From: Fictibacillus phosphorivorans
GTDB lineage: Bacteria; Bacillota; Bacilli; Bacillales; Fictibacillaceae
Direction of reading: 5' to 3'
Assembly: GCF_023715845.1 (NCBI RefSeq)
Contig: NZ_JAMBOR010000003.1
Span: 214,201-278,200 of the forward strand
DNA length: 64,000 bases
Positions 43,311-52,932 of the stretch are shown in pieces. Position numbers and translations under genes: made by a program. Positions within the stretch are counted from its first letter, which is position 1. Each line of letters starts with the position of its first letter. Under the pieces are notes generated by a model that did not search any database, had not been told where the DNA came from, and saw only the letters and a list, made by a program, of their open reading frames with translations.

Positions 43311-44435
43311 TTACTCAGTGATTGCACAGCGGTTTGGACCAATTTCCATCTCGCGTTGTTCGTCAGATGATGGATCAATTTTCCCCATGTTAGTCTGACG
43401 AATCTCTTGATAAGCATTAGGCTGTGGCGGTAAGTTTTCCGTTACTGCTCTGCGGAATTCATCATCGCTTTCAATGTTTAGCCCTTCGTTCTTTTCAAAC
43501 AGTTCGCCTAGAGACGCTTGAACAGCACCTTTTTCATCAAGCTCGCTGATTTTACCAAAGTGAGCTGGCAAGACAACTAGATCTTTTGATAGATTGTTGT
43601 ATTTGTTGTATAAAGAATCACGCAGATCGCTTACCCAGTCCTCAGCTTTGCCAGCAAGGTCTGGACGTCCGATTGAATCAACAAACAAGATATCTCCAGA
43701 AAGCAAGTATTGTCCGTCAACGATCATAGAAGTACTTCCGATCGTATGGCCTGGCGTATAAAGCGGTTGAATTTCGATCTTTGTATGACCGATCGTAATG
43801 TCTTTGCCTTCTTCTAACGCTTCATAAGAGAACGTTACTTCTTCAGCATCTTTCGGAGGCAGCCAGTACGTTGCGTTCGTTTTTTCTGCAAGACGGCGTC
43901 CGCCAGAAATGTGGTCAGCATGAAGATGAGTATCAATCATATGCTTAATTTCCAGATGGTTTTCTTTAGCAAAATCTTCATAAGCTTCAACTGTACGAGC
44001 AGAATCGATGATTGCTGCTTCGCCGTTTGATTCAACAAGGTAAGAAAGGCATCCTTTACCGATACGGTTGAACTGATAGATAGAGCCGCCATCCTTTAAG
44101 TCGCCGATCTTAACTGGCATCAAGTATTCGCTCCAAGCTTTCATACCGCCTTCAAGGTAATAAACATCATTAATTCCTGCTTCCTCAAGCATCTCCGCTA
44201 CCATTACAGAAGACCCTTCTTTCGCACAAACCACTAATACTTCTTCTTTTGGCAGTTGTTCCAATATATCCTCAACACCATCAATAAGATCAAAATACGG
44301 ACGGTTGATGGTCTTTATACCTTTACCTTCGATTTTCCAATTTTTAAAATCACTTTCATTTCGAACATCTAGAATAAATAGTTTTCCATCCACAACATGC
44401 TTTGCGATTGTTTTTGCTGTTAATGCTTTTACCAT
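43311..44435 (-). CDS. yrkH: Rhodanese-MBL fusion, persulfide dioxygenase-like (YrkH/CstB type)
   Basis: 374 aa. Residues ~1-105 are a rhodanese domain with the loop [10 protein letters not shown] (Cys present); residues ~115-374 are a metallo-beta-lactamase fold with iron motif [26 protein letters not shown] and [14 protein letters not shown]. This matches ETHE1/CstB-related persulfide dioxygenases, which oxidise persulfide to sulfite or thiosulfate, although the domain order differs from CstB. The ribosome site AGGGAGGT is embedded in a CstR-type operator (44441-44456). Confidence 0.87.
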   Translation of the reverse strand: MVKALTAKTIAKHVVDGKLFILDVRNESDFKNWKIEGKGIKTINRPYFDLIDGVEDILEQLPKEEVLVVCAKEGSSVMVAEMLEEAGINDVYYLEGGMKAWSEYLMPVKIGDLKDGGSIYQFNRIGKGCLSYLVESNGEAAIIDSARTVEAYEDFAKENHLEIKHMIDTHLHADHISGGRRLAEKTNATYWLPPKDAEEVTFSYEALEEGKDITIGHTKIEIQPLYTPGHTIGSTSMIVDGQYLLSGDILFVDSIGRPDLAGKAEDWVSDLRDSLYNKYNNLSKDLVVLPAHFGKISELDEKGAVQASLGELFEKNEGLNIESDDEFRRAVTENLPPQPNAYQEIRQTNMGKIDPSSDEQREMEIGPNRCAITE

Positions 44436-44440
44436 CACTA

Positions 44441-44456
44441 ATACCTCCCTAGGTAT
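44441..44456 (-). promoter_or_regulatory. CstR-type palindrome overlapping the yrkH ribosome site
   Basis: ATACCTCCCTAGGTAT has the same ATACC-N6-GGTAT form as the operators at 45417, 45469 and 45816. On the minus strand it includes AGGGAGGT, the ribosome binding site of yrkH, so a bound repressor or the sequence's symmetry could affect this internal junction. Confidence 0.5.
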
Positions 44457-44474
44457 ATATTTTGCTAAAATTTT

Positions 44475-45047
44475 TTAATAAACTTTAACTGGCCCAGTCC
44501 ATTCTGACATTCCGGGCAATACATTTTTGACACGTTTAAAACCTTTTTCAGATAAAAGTTGTGCAGCCATATCACTTCTAGAGCCTGTACGGCAAATCAC
44601 ATGGATTTCTTTGTTCTTATCAAGTGTGTCTAATTTGCTTTCAAGTTCTCCTAAAGGAATAGATACTGCCCCAGGTATTCGTTCGAACTCGTATTCTGCG
44701 GGTTCTCTTACATCAAGCAGAATCATGTCATCTTTATACTTAGCTAAGGCTTTTTCTAATTCATCGTTTTGAATCGTATGCTCAAATTTCACTGCCTCTT
44801 TTACTTCACCGGGGTTTGATTTCCTTAGGTAGTGCATAAGAACGTCTCCCTCTTCTTTTGTACCTAAATATTGGTTTCCTGTGTTTCTCGCCCACCCTTG
44901 AATATCTGCTAATGAACCTTTATCAGTTGCCTGAACTTCAATGACCTGACCCGCTTCTAGCTGATCCATCGCTTTTTTCGTACGTACAATTGGCATCGGA
45001 CAAGAAAGTCCTTTACAGTCTAAAACTTGATCTACTTTAATTCCCAT
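44475..45047 (-). CDS. yrkF: TusA-rhodanese fusion (YrkF-like)
   Basis: 190 aa. Residues 1-~75 are a TusA domain (LDCKGLSCPMPIVRTKKAMDQL); residues ~95-190 are a rhodanese with active loop HVICRTGSRSDMAA, catalytic Cys in place. The fusion would move sulfur from the rhodanese Cys to the TusA Cys within one protein. Same order as B. subtilis YrkF. It is 23 bases after the single-domain rhodanese gene. Confidence 0.92.
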   Translation of the reverse strand: MGIKVDQVLDCKGLSCPMPIVRTKKAMDQLEAGQVIEVQATDKGSLADIQGWARNTGNQYLGTKEEGDVLMHYLRKSNPGEVKEAVKFEHTIQNDELEKALAKYKDDMILLDVREPAEYEFERIPGAVSIPLGELESKLDTLDKNKEIHVICRTGSRSDMAAQLLSEKGFKRVKNVLPGMSEWTGPVKVY

Positions 45048-45070
45048 TTGTTCAAACCTCCATATATTCT

Positions 45071-45373
45071 TTATTTCACTTCGCCATCCCAGTTAAGCAT
45101 GCCACCAGTCATGTTAACAACCTTGAAGTTGTTAGCAGCTAAAACGCCGCATGCCTTTTCACTTCGTTTACCAGACCGGCAAACCATGATGTATTCTTTT
45201 GTTGGATCGAATTCATTCAATCGGTAAGGAACTTCACCGAGCGGGATATGTTTAGCGCCCGGTATCATTCCTTGTGCAACTTCATCGTTTTCACGAACAT
45301 CAATTATATTTAACTGATTTTCGTCTTTCATTAAACGATTAACTTCTTGTGGTTCAATAGTTTTAAAAGACAC
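45071..45373 (-). CDS. Single-domain rhodanese sulfurtransferase
   Basis: 100 aa; INIIDVRENDEVAQGMIPGAKHIPLGEV and the active-site loop MVCRSGKRSEKAC with the catalytic Cys. First structural gene of the persulfide operon, behind a TTGACA-17-TAGTAT promoter whose -10 overlaps a CstR-type operator (45469-45484), with a second operator further down (45417-45432). Probably takes sulfane sulfur from low-molecular-weight persulfides. Confidence 0.92.
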   Translation of the reverse strand: MSFKTIEPQEVNRLMKDENQLNIIDVRENDEVAQGMIPGAKHIPLGEVPYRLNEFDPTKEYIMVCRSGKRSEKACGVLAANNFKVVNMTGGMLNWDGEVK

Positions 45374-45416
45374 GGTTTATTCCCCTTTCTCATATAAGGT
45401 AAAGCATTTAATACTA

Positions 45417-45432
45417 ATACCCGTATAGGTAT
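45417..45432. promoter_or_regulatory. CstR-type operator (leader of the rhodanese operon)
   Basis: ATACCCGTATAGGTAT, arms ATACC and GGTAT, is about 45 bp before the rhodanese start and about 37 bp inside the expected transcript. Confidence 0.65.
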
Positions 45433-45468
45433 ATAAGAAACTAAAAAAATCACCTTCGCTTCACTCTA

Positions 45469-45511
45469 ATACCTATAGGGGTATACTAAGTGATAAAAGA
45501 AAATCTGTCAA
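45469..45511 (-). promoter_or_regulatory. Promoter and CstR-type operator of the rhodanese operon
   Basis: Minus strand TTGACA (45506-45511), 17 bp, TAGTAT (45483-45488), overlapped by ATACCTATAGGGGTAT (45469-45484). The placement at -10/+1 is as expected for a CsoR-family repressor site. Confidence 0.7.
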
Positions 45512-45533
45512 CAGACGATGCTTATGACAGACT

Positions 45534-45797
45534 TTAACGGCTTCTTACTAGAAGCTGTACAGCTTCCTTTACAAGGTCGGAGTTCATTTTTTCCCCATTT
45601 TCCATTTGTTCACGTAAACATTGTTCAAGATTCGTGCCGACAATTAACCCAATGGTACGATCTATAGCTGTTCGTGAAGCGGATAGCTGTGTTATAACGT
45701 CTTTACAATCTTGCTCTTCTTCTAACATACGCAAGACACCACGAATTTGTCCTTCTATTCTTTTCAAACGATTTTTCATTTCTTGTGTGTATTCCAT
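45534..45797 (-). CDS. cstR: CsoR-family repressor of the CstR (persulfide-sensing) type
   Basis: 87 aa all-helical repressor (KRIEGQIRGVLRMLEEEQDCKDVITQLSASRTAIDR). It has Cys31 and Cys60, but Asn56 where copper sensors keep His, in TNLEQCL; this C-N-C pattern defines CstR, which forms di- or trisulfide links upon persulfide stress. B. subtilis YrkD is the positional equivalent. It is autoregulated: a TTGACA-17-TAATAT promoter with an operator at 45816-45831 lies directly upstream. Separate transcription from the rhodanese operon is likely. Confidence 0.9.
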   Translation of the reverse strand: MEYTQEMKNRLKRIEGQIRGVLRMLEEEQDCKDVITQLSASRTAIDRTIGLIVGTNLEQCLREQMENGEKMNSDLVKEAVQLLVRSR

Positions 45798-45815
45798 AAC
45801 AGCACCTCCTCAACA

Positions 45816-45858
45816 ATACCTATAGGGGTATATTACACCTATCTGCTATTAATGTCAA
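45816..45858 (-). promoter_or_regulatory. Promoter and CstR-type operator of cstR
   Basis: Minus strand TTGACA (45853-45858), 17 bp, TAATAT (45830-45835), then ATACCTATAGGGGTAT (45816-45831, same 16 bases as the rhodanese-operon site) over the start region. Confidence 0.7.
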
Positions 45859-45882
45859 ACGTTTGTCTCAAATATAATGAAA

Positions 45883-45909
45883 TTGGCTATAGGTATCACC
45901 TACAGCCAA
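45883..45909 (-). terminator. Hairpin after pgcA
   Basis: TTGGCTATAGGT and ACCTACAGCCAA arms (one mismatch) around ATC, 10 bases after the pgcA stop. The T run is modest on the minus strand (TTTCATTAT). Confidence 0.6.
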
Positions 45910-45918
45910 CCCTTCTTA

Positions 45919-47667
45919 TTATTGTGCTACCTTTTGCATTCTTTCATGAACCAAATCCATGACTGCTTGCTTTAAAGAAGCTAATGCTTGGACAGCCTTC
46001 TCGTTTGATGCAGCATGTACGCCGAAATAGAACTTAATTTTCGGCTCAGTCCCTGAGGGTCTCACACAGAACCATGAACCATCAGATAATTTATATTTAA
46101 GTACATTTGATTTCGGAAGATGAATATCTTCACTCGTATCAGCTTCTATCGTATATCGGATACTTGCTTGATAATCTTCCGTAACAGCCAGCTTTTGGCC
46201 ATTTATTTCAAGCGGCATATCGGCTCTGAATCCAGAAAGCAGGTTCACGATCTGCTCAGCACCAGATTTTCCTTTAAGCGTTAAGGATTCAAGTCCTTCC
46301 TTGTAATAACCGTACTTTTCATAAACATCAGTCAGGGCATCATAAAGCGTCTTCCCTTGCTTCTTATAGTATGCAGCCATTTCTGCACCCATTAAGCATG
46401 TTTGTACGGCATCTTTATCTCGTACAAAGTCACCAATTAAAGAACCATAGCTCTCTTCGTAACCAAAAAGGAAAGAATGTTCTCCGCTCTTCTCATATTG
46501 CTTAATCTTCTCACCGATAAATTTAAATCCTGTTAATGTATCTTCACACGTTATCCTGTAAGCTTCAGCTATAATACGGCCCAATTCTGAGGTTACGATG
46601 GTCTTAAAAACGATACCCTTTGAGCAAAGGCTGCCTTTTTCTTCACGCTGAGAAAGAATGTATTCCAGCATGAGAGCTCCTGTTTGGTTACCCGTTAAGA
46701 TCTCATATTCCCCATCATTATTTTTCACTGCAATCCCTACTCTGTCTGCATCTGGATCAGTCGCCATGAGGATTTCAGCATCGTTTTCTTTACCATACTG
46801 AATAGCTAGTTCAAATGCAGCATGTTCTTCAGGGTTCGGCGATTTGACTGTAGAGAAATTTGGATCTGGTTGCTCTTGCTCACTGACAACTGTTACATTC
46901 GTAAACCCAAGCTGTTTGAGTCCTTCTCTTACAGGTACATTCGCAGTTCCATGAAGCGGAGTAAATACAATGCTTAAGTCATGCATCTCTTGAATAACAT
47001 CACGGTTTAAACTGATCTTCGTCAACTGCTTCATATAAGCTTGATCGATCTCATCACCAATGACTTCAATCAAACCGGAACTTCTTAATTCATCTTCAGT
47101 CTTAACCTCGATTAAAAGCTCATCCTCGACTGCATTTACTTTTTGGATGACTTCATCCGCTTCTTTAGGCGGTAGCTGTCCTCCATCAGGTCCGTACACT
47201 TTATACCCATTATATTCTGGAGGATTGTGACTCGCAGTGATAACAATCCCGCTATATGCTTTTAAATATCGAACAGCAAAAGAAAGTTCAGGAGTAGGTC
47301 TTAAGCTTTCAAAAACGTAGGCCTGTACACCGTTTGATGCTAAGGTCTTTGCAGCTTCCATCGCAAATTCAGGTGATTGATGTCTTGAATCATAAGCGAT
47401 TACGACGCCGCGTTTTTGTGCCTTTTCACCTTGCTCGATTATATAATTCGCTAATCCGAGCGATGCTTTACGAACCGTATAAGTGTTCATTCGGTTCGTA
47501 CCAGGACCAATCTCCCCGCGCATTCCACCTGTCCCAAATTCTAAGTTCTTATAGAAACAGTCTTCAAGTGCTGTCCTGTTATCTTTAATTCCTTCTAGTG
47601 CAGTTTTTAAAGAATGCTCAAGTGCTTCATGCTGAATCCATCTCTCATAGGTTTTCTCCCAGGACAT
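45919..47667 (-). CDS. pgcA: Phosphoglucomutase / phosphomannomutase PgcA
   Basis: 582 aa, the B. subtilis PgcA length (581). Family motifs in order: substrate [17 protein letters not shown], phosphoserine loop [20 protein letters not shown], metal-binding [12 protein letters not shown], sugar-binding [19 protein letters not shown], and phosphate-binding [15 protein letters not shown]. It converts glucose-6-P to glucose-1-P for UDP-glucose and wall teichoic acid/lipid anchors. Single-gene unit. Confidence 0.95.
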   Translation of the reverse strand: MSWEKTYERWIQHEALEHSLKTALEGIKDNRTALEDCFYKNLEFGTGGMRGEIGPGTNRMNTYTVRKASLGLANYIIEQGEKAQKRGVVIAYDSRHQSPEFAMEAAKTLASNGVQAYVFESLRPTPELSFAVRYLKAYSGIVITASHNPPEYNGYKVYGPDGGQLPPKEADEVIQKVNAVEDELLIEVKTEDELRSSGLIEVIGDEIDQAYMKQLTKISLNRDVIQEMHDLSIVFTPLHGTANVPVREGLKQLGFTNVTVVSEQEQPDPNFSTVKSPNPEEHAAFELAIQYGKENDAEILMATDPDADRVGIAVKNNDGEYEILTGNQTGALMLEYILSQREEKGSLCSKGIVFKTIVTSELGRIIAEAYRITCEDTLTGFKFIGEKIKQYEKSGEHSFLFGYEESYGSLIGDFVRDKDAVQTCLMGAEMAAYYKKQGKTLYDALTDVYEKYGYYKEGLESLTLKGKSGAEQIVNLLSGFRADMPLEINGQKLAVTEDYQASIRYTIEADTSEDIHLPKSNVLKYKLSDGSWFCVRPSGTEPKIKFYFGVHAASNEKAVQALASLKQAVMDLVHERMQKVAQ

Positions 47668-47849
47668 TGTACTGCCTCCTTTTTCTTTTGAAGCTGATTA
47701 AATAATAGGTTTTCTTTAATTTCGATTTCCATCGATTATTTCCTGCTTTATCTACTAAATACGGCCTTTATTATACCGTTTTCAGCATAAAAAATAAAAC
47801 CCTTCTATATTTCCGACACGATTCGTTCTATTTCCCGAGAAATAGAAAA

Positions 47850-47879
47850 AATGCGGCAAGCTATATAGCCTGCCGCATT
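47850..47879 (-). terminator. Terminator of yhcX
   Basis: AATGCGGCAAGCTAT/ATAGCCTGCCGCATT arms, two bases after the yhcX stop codon. Confidence 0.8.
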
Positions 47880-47881
47880 AC

Positions 47882-49432
47882 TTATTTATTCTTATCTTTT
47901 TGAACCACACTGTACAAATCAAGTCTTCTATCTCTTAGAAGCGTAACACTTCCTGTTTTACGCTGCCTTCTTAGAATTTCAAGATCGACGTCACCTACTA
48001 CTACCGTTTCTATATTCGGATGGCATTCTCCGACTATACCGTCTCTTGGGAAAGAAAAGTCAGAAGGTGTGAAGATACCAGACTGGGCATATTGAATGTC
48101 CATATTTTCTACCTGAGACAGGTTTCCTACGGTACCCGCAATCGCTGTATAAATTTCATTTTCAATCGCACGAGCTTGAGAACAGTAACGAACTCGCAGG
48201 TATCCTTGCCGGTCTTCTGTACAAAACGGAGTGAAAATAATTTTAGCGCCTTGATCGGTAACGATACGTGATAGTTCTGGGAACTCAATATCGTAACAAA
48301 TCAGGATGGCAATCTTACCGCAATCTGTATCAAATACTTGTACTTTATCTCCAGCAGAGATTCCCCACCATTTACGCTCATTCGGTGTGATGTGAAGTTT
48401 ATATTGCTTATCGATTGTACCGTCTCTTCTAAACAGATACGCTACATTGTATATATCGCCATCTTCTTCAACGAAATGCGAGCCGCCGATGATGTTCACG
48501 TTATATCTAACAGCAAGATTCGTGAACAATTCGATATACTGCTCGGTGAATTCGGTTAATTTACGGATCGCCAAGCTCGGGCTCTTTTCTTCACAGAACG
48601 ATAAAAGCTGTGTTGTAAGCAATTCAGGGAAAACGGCAAAATCTGAACCTTGATCAGAAGCAACATCCGTATAATACTCCACTTGAGTCGCAAAATCTTC
48701 GAATGAATCGATAGATTTCATGGCGTATTGGATCGTTGTGATTCGGACGGGTTCACTTGTTTTAAAATATTTTTTCGTTTTATTCGGAATGTAATCCACA
48801 TTGTTCCATTCCATTAAGGTGGCATAAGCTTTTGATTGCTTATCATCTGGCAGATAGCTTTTATTCAAACGCATGATGGTAAAACCATTCATCAGCTGGA
48901 AGGTTAGAACAGGATCATAAATATTATGCTGGATGACTTCACGAACATATTCCCTCGGAGTCATTTCCTTTGAATATTTATGATAGTTCGGAATCCTCCC
49001 TCCAAGAATTATACTTTTTAGATTTTTTTGTTCAGCTAGCTCTTTACGTGCTTCATAAAGTCTAGCTCCAATTTTCATTCGGCGGTATTCTGGATGGACC
49101 ATCACTTCAATTCCATACAAATTGAATCCTTCAGGATCATGGTTGGTGATATATCCGTTATCTGTGATATCGTCCCATGTATGCTTATCATCATATTCAT
49201 CGAAGTTCACCATAAGGCTTGAACAGCTTCCAACAATTTTCCCTTCATACGTTACACAAAATTGACCTTCAGGAAATATTCGGAGGTGACTCTCCAGCTG
49301 ATCCCGCTTCCAAGGTTCCATGTTTTCAGGGAAGCATATTTTTTGAAGTTCTAAGATCTCATCAATATCTTCAAATTCTATATTTCTAAGCTCTATCTTT
49401 TTCTCAAATTTTGAAACATCAATCTCGCTCAT
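47882..49432 (-). CDS. yhcX: GNAT-nitrilase fusion (YhcX-like)
   Basis: 516 aa (B. subtilis YhcX 513). Residues ~12-215 form a GNAT domain (ILELQKICFPENMEPW, VHPEYRRMKIGARLYEAR); residues ~230-510 form a carbon-nitrogen hydrolase with the Glu-Lys-Cys triad in FAVFPELLTTQ, LHITPNERKWW and ILICYDIEFPELSR. The fusion is typical of a conserved, poorly studied amidohydrolase; a link to yhcW next door is conserved in B. subtilis. Start ATG 49432 after GAGTGGA. Confidence 0.92.
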   Translation of the reverse strand: MSEIDVSKFEKKIELRNIEFEDIDEILELQKICFPENMEPWKRDQLESHLRIFPEGQFCVTYEGKIVGSCSSLMVNFDEYDDKHTWDDITDNGYITNHDPEGFNLYGIEVMVHPEYRRMKIGARLYEARKELAEQKNLKSIILGGRIPNYHKYSKEMTPREYVREVIQHNIYDPVLTFQLMNGFTIMRLNKSYLPDDKQSKAYATLMEWNNVDYIPNKTKKYFKTSEPVRITTIQYAMKSIDSFEDFATQVEYYTDVASDQGSDFAVFPELLTTQLLSFCEEKSPSLAIRKLTEFTEQYIELFTNLAVRYNVNIIGGSHFVEEDGDIYNVAYLFRRDGTIDKQYKLHITPNERKWWGISAGDKVQVFDTDCGKIAILICYDIEFPELSRIVTDQGAKIIFTPFCTEDRQGYLRVRYCSQARAIENEIYTAIAGTVGNLSQVENMDIQYAQSGIFTPSDFSFPRDGIVGECHPNIETVVVGDVDLEILRRQRKTGSVTLLRDRRLDLYSVVQKDKNK

Positions 49433-49459
49433 CTATTCCACTCCTCTAACCTGCTTTAC

Positions 49460-49855
49460 TTATTTCCAATTCTTCATTCGCTCATAAAGAGAACCCGTAT
49501 ATAATTCCAGTTCATTCCCGTCACGATCTAGAAAGTTAATCGTCCAACCGCCGCCTCGCTCAATTGGTCCCCTCGTTATGGTTACTTGCTTTTCCTTAAG
49601 GTACTCAGTTGCTTTGTTAAAGTCTTCTTTAACAATCGAAAAAGCAAAATGGTCTACACCGATTTGATTCTTTTGTTTAGGTTTTGCCTTTTGGATTTCC
49701 ATTAGGCATATCCATACTCCACTAATGTCTAAGTATACATCTGTATTCCCTTTATGCACGATTTTTGCACCTAATATTTCTTGATAAAAATGCGTGGCTT
49801 TTTTTAAATCTGAAACTTTTATTGTAATATGATTAATTCCTTGAACATTAATCAT
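49460..49855 (-). CDS. VOC/glyoxalase-fold protein related to FosB
   Basis: 131 aa, two beta-alpha-beta-beta-beta units: INHITIKVSDLKKATHFYQEILGAKIV and VDHFAFSIVKEDFNKATEYLKEKQVTIT. Candidate metal ligands are His10, His69 and Glu115 (ELELYTGSLYERM). The ending and overall layout resemble bacillithiol-dependent fosfomycin resistance proteins (FosB), but several FosB-specific residues differ, so the substrate is open. Start overlaps the yhcW stop by 4 bases. Confidence 0.7.
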   Translation of the reverse strand: MINVQGINHITIKVSDLKKATHFYQEILGAKIVHKGNTDVYLDISGVWICLMEIQKAKPKQKNQIGVDHFAFSIVKEDFNKATEYLKEKQVTITRGPIERGGGWTINFLDRDGNELELYTGSLYERMKNWK

Positions 49856-50517
49856 GATGTTCGTTGTTCAGTAAGCTGAATAAGTGCCTCAAGTTCAAGC
49901 TCTGCGATCGACTCCATTTGATGATCAACTTCGTCAAACTGCATATGCTTTGTAACAGGGTTCGGAATGACAACACAATAGAGTCCTGCTTTTTTGGCAG
50001 CGATCGAACCGTTCACTGAGTCTTCAAACGCAATTGCTTCTTCTGGTTTAACACCTAGTTCTTTAATTGTTTTCGTGTACAGACTAGGATCTGGTTTAAC
50101 CATTTCTACATCATCCGCTGTTTTGATTACCTCGAAATAATGAGCGAGACCAATTCTTTCTAAATGCTCGATTACCCATTTACGAGAAGAGCTCGATGCC
50201 AGCCCTATTTTTAAACCTAACTCTTTTGCAGCTCTTAAGTAGTTTTCTATACCAGGGAGCGGTTTTTGTTCTTTAATTAAGGCTAATGCACGTTCTGTTT
50301 TCTTAGTCCTTAACTCATCATGATTTAGCTTTTTATTGATTTGTTTTTCTAAGTATTCATAAGGGTTGAATTTCGAATGAGTTCCGATATATTGACCCCA
50401 CACTTCTAAAGGCAACTCACTTCCGTGTTCGTTAAACATCTCTTGAAAGGCATAGTAATGTTGTGTCTCCGTATCTAAAATGGTGCCGTCAAAATCAAAG
50501 ACTAGTGCTTTAATCAT
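49852..50517 (-). CDS. yhcW: HAD phosphatase (YhcW-like, beta-phosphoglucomutase family)
   Basis: 221 aa (B. subtilis YhcW 220). HAD motifs: FDFDGTILDTETQHY (I), LASSSSRKWV (II), K at ~145 in VKPDPSLY (III) and AFEDSVNGSIAAKKAG (IV), with a helical cap between I and II. It likely dephosphorylates a small sugar or nucleotide phosphate; the exact substrate is unknown. Next to yhcX as in B. subtilis. Confidence 0.88.
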   Translation of the reverse strand: MIKALVFDFDGTILDTETQHYYAFQEMFNEHGSELPLEVWGQYIGTHSKFNPYEYLEKQINKKLNHDELRTKKTERALALIKEQKPLPGIENYLRAAKELGLKIGLASSSSRKWVIEHLERIGLAHYFEVIKTADDVEMVKPDPSLYTKTIKELGVKPEEAIAFEDSVNGSIAAKKAGLYCVVIPNPVTKHMQFDEVDHQMESIAELELEALIQLTEQRTS

Positions 50518-50593
50518 TGCTAACCATCCTAACCGCTTTTTTATTTATTTTCTTAAACTTTTTAGAAAGACGCAAGAAAACAGAATTAGTCGG

Positions 50594-51451
50594 TTAATGA
50601 AGCGCATTCGTTCGGAACATAATTTTCTTTCCGTTGCTTGTTGCGATAATCGCTCCTAGTTGATCTGTTCTATACACAGTCATCTTTCTGTTGTTCAACC
50701 TATATAGGACTTCTTTAGAGGGAAATTGATAGGGATTGTGTTTACCGACAGAGATAACAGCTGTTTTGGCTTTTACCTTTTTTAAGAACTCCATGGAGGT
50801 TCCAGTGTTGGCACCGTGATGACCGATCTTGATAACATCCGCCTTTATGCCACCGCGGCTCATAATTTCTTTTTCTTCTTCTGCACCTGCATCAGCCATC
50901 AGCAAAAAGTTCTTCTTACCGTGCTGGATCTTTATAACGGCTGAATAATCATTGATATGTTTATAGTAAGATCCTCTGGGTGCAAGCATTTCTACCTTTA
51001 CCGAAAATCCCATTTTAAAATGAACGCCAGCCTTTGCACGGTCTACTGGAATTTGCTTCTCATTAATCACACGGAAAAGATCATGATAGTATTTTGTATC
51101 ATATGGCAGGTTCGGCATGTACAATACACTGACAGGAAATTCACGGATCACATCATCTAATGAACCGATATGGTCATGGTGCGGGTGACTGGCTACGACA
51201 ATATCTAAACGGGTGATGCCTTCTCGTTTCAAATAAGTAATAATTTCTTCTGCATCATGTTCATCGCCACCGTCGATCAGCATCGTTTGTCCGTTGGGTG
51301 CTTCTACTAATATACAGTCCGCTTGCCCAACATCTAAGAAATGTATTTTCAATGGATCAAACCAGTCGGCATGTACAGGCTTTCCTGGTATAAACATCCA
51401 TACGAGGATGAAGCAGAGAACTGAAGCCGCTGATTTGTTAAATTTGTTCAA
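50594..51451 (-). CDS. Secreted ComEC-like metallo-beta-lactamase fold hydrolase
   Basis: 285 aa. Signal peptide (residues 1-~28, VLCFILVWMFIPGKPVHA) and then IHFLDVGQADCILVEAPNGQTMLIDGG and SHPHHDHIGSLD, the metal-binding motif of the stand-alone ComEC/Rec2-type MBL proteins; further motifs LLMADAGAEEEKEI and KIGHHGANTGTS. Members with a signal peptide are thought to be extracellular nucleases or phosphodiesterases, the exact substrate being unknown. Confidence 0.85.
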   Translation of the reverse strand: MNKFNKSAASVLCFILVWMFIPGKPVHADWFDPLKIHFLDVGQADCILVEAPNGQTMLIDGGDEHDAEEIITYLKREGITRLDIVVASHPHHDHIGSLDDVIREFPVSVLYMPNLPYDTKYYHDLFRVINEKQIPVDRAKAGVHFKMGFSVKVEMLAPRGSYYKHINDYSAVIKIQHGKKNFLLMADAGAEEEKEIMSRGGIKADVIKIGHHGANTGTSMEFLKKVKAKTAVISVGKHNPYQFPSKEVLYRLNNRKMTVYRTDQLGAIIATSNGKKIMFRTNALH

Positions 51452-51536
51452 ACTTCACACCCCTTTCGGTCAAATTGGTCACGTCAAAAAAACTTACCAT
51501 TAGTTATATGTAATTAAATGTGTTTCAACAACAAAA

Positions 51537-51563
51537 CCCGCTATCCAATACATGGATGGCGGG
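51537..51563 (-). terminator. Terminator of yhbH
   Basis: CCCGCTATCCA and TGGATGGCGGG arms, T-rich on the minus strand, 8 bases after the yhbH stop. Confidence 0.8.
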
Positions 51564-51571
51564 CGGCTGCA

Positions 51572-52738
51572 TTATGTGGTGACTTCGCTTTTTTTGAAGA
51601 AACTCTTCATGGCATGATAAACATCTGCTTTTTCTTTTAAAATATAATGGCTGAATTTCGGATTATCCATATTTTTATATACACTCATTAACGTGGAATG
51701 GCGGTTATAAGCATTCACTTCTCCGTATCCAAACATATTGGAGTGTTCCATAATCTGCTGTACCAGCTTTACACATCTTGCATTGTCACTTGTGAGATTG
51801 TCACCATCGGAAAAATGGAACGGGTAGATATTATAGCGGCTAGAAGAGTACTTCGTCTCAATAAGTTCCAGCGCTTTTCGGTAAGCCGATGAACAAATCG
51901 TTCCACCGCTCTCTCCCTTGTTAAAAAAGTCTTCTTCCGACACTACTTTCGCTTCTGTATGGTGTGCAATAAATTCGATTTCTACTTTTTCATATTTAGA
52001 CCGCAAAAAGCGCGTCATCCAGAAAAAGAAACTTCTCGCCATGTACTTTTCCCATATGCCCATCGAACCTGATGTATCCATCATAGCAAGAACTACGGCT
52101 TTTGATTCTGGCTTTACGACTTCGTTCCATGTTTTAAATCGTAAATCATCATTATGGATAGGAGCGACACTTGGTTTTCCTACTAGTGCATTTCGTTTGA
52201 ATGCCGTTAGTATGGTTCGTTTTTTATCAACATTACCCATGAGGCCTTTTTTGCGTACGTCATTAAACTCAATTTTTTCTAAAACGATCTGGTCTTGTTC
52301 TTTTTGTTTGAGATTTGGCAGTTCCAGCTCTTTAAAAAGCATTTCTTCGAGTTCCAAAATAGAAACTTCTGCTTCTGCATAATCCACACCTGGTTTATCA
52401 CCAGCTGGACCTTTCCCTTTTCCTGCACCGTTCTGTCCGGCACGTCCATCTCTGGCTACTACGTCCCCCACCTGGCTATCTCCGTCACCTTGGCCTACGT
52501 GCTTGTTTTTGTCGTAGTTGTATCGGATTTTGTATTCATCCATGGAACGGATTGGAATTTTAATCACATCACGCCCATTGGATAAAATGATATTTTCTTC
52601 GCTTATCAAATCCGGCAAGTTGTTTTTAATGGCTTCCTGCACTTTTTCCATATGCCTTTGATGATCTTGATATCCTTTTCGGTGGAGGGACCAATTTTCC
52701 TGGGACACAACAAAATTGTTCTTATTCTGTTCTTTCAT
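51572..52738 (-). CDS. yhbH: YhbH, sporulation-associated VWA-like protein
   Basis: 388 aa; start ATG 52738 after GGAGGGG (a longer in-frame extension to 52768 precedes the ribosome site). Features: a Gly-rich [27 protein letters not shown] stretch at ~95-120 and a von Willebrand A-like fold with the MIDAS-type [12 protein letters not shown] motif. YhbH (DUF444) travels with prkA and spoVR and is mother-cell expressed in Bacillus. The three are dispersed here but all present. Confidence 0.93.
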   Translation of the reverse strand: MKEQNKNNFVVSQENWSLHRKGYQDHQRHMEKVQEAIKNNLPDLISEENIILSNGRDVIKIPIRSMDEYKIRYNYDKNKHVGQGDGDSQVGDVVARDGRAGQNGAGKGKGPAGDKPGVDYAEAEVSILELEEMLFKELELPNLKQKEQDQIVLEKIEFNDVRKKGLMGNVDKKRTILTAFKRNALVGKPSVAPIHNDDLRFKTWNEVVKPESKAVVLAMMDTSGSMGIWEKYMARSFFFWMTRFLRSKYEKVEIEFIAHHTEAKVVSEEDFFNKGESGGTICSSAYRKALELIETKYSSSRYNIYPFHFSDGDNLTSDNARCVKLVQQIMEHSNMFGYGEVNAYNRHSTLMSVYKNMDNPKFSHYILKEKADVYHAMKSFFKKSEVTT

Positions 52739-52895
52739 CGTTTTCCCCTCCAGAGCAGCAAGAATCAATGCTGCTTTTCTTGATCAACCCGGGGCATATC
52801 CTGTTTCCTTTTAATCACTTTTTGTTAGAAAAAAGGGTTGGTTACTCTATCTTATGCAAGTACTCACTAGAATTGCTAAACTTTCGCGATAAAAA

Positions 52896-52926
52896 AGCCC
52901 CCTTTTCCAAAATCGAAAAGAGAGCT
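52896..52926 (-). terminator. Terminator of the 58-aa gene
   Basis: On the minus strand AGCTCTCTTTTC and GAAAAGGGGGCT pair (two G-T wobbles) around GATTTTG, then T6, directly after the stop at 52933. Confidence 0.85.
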
Positions 52927-52932
52927 CGTTCA

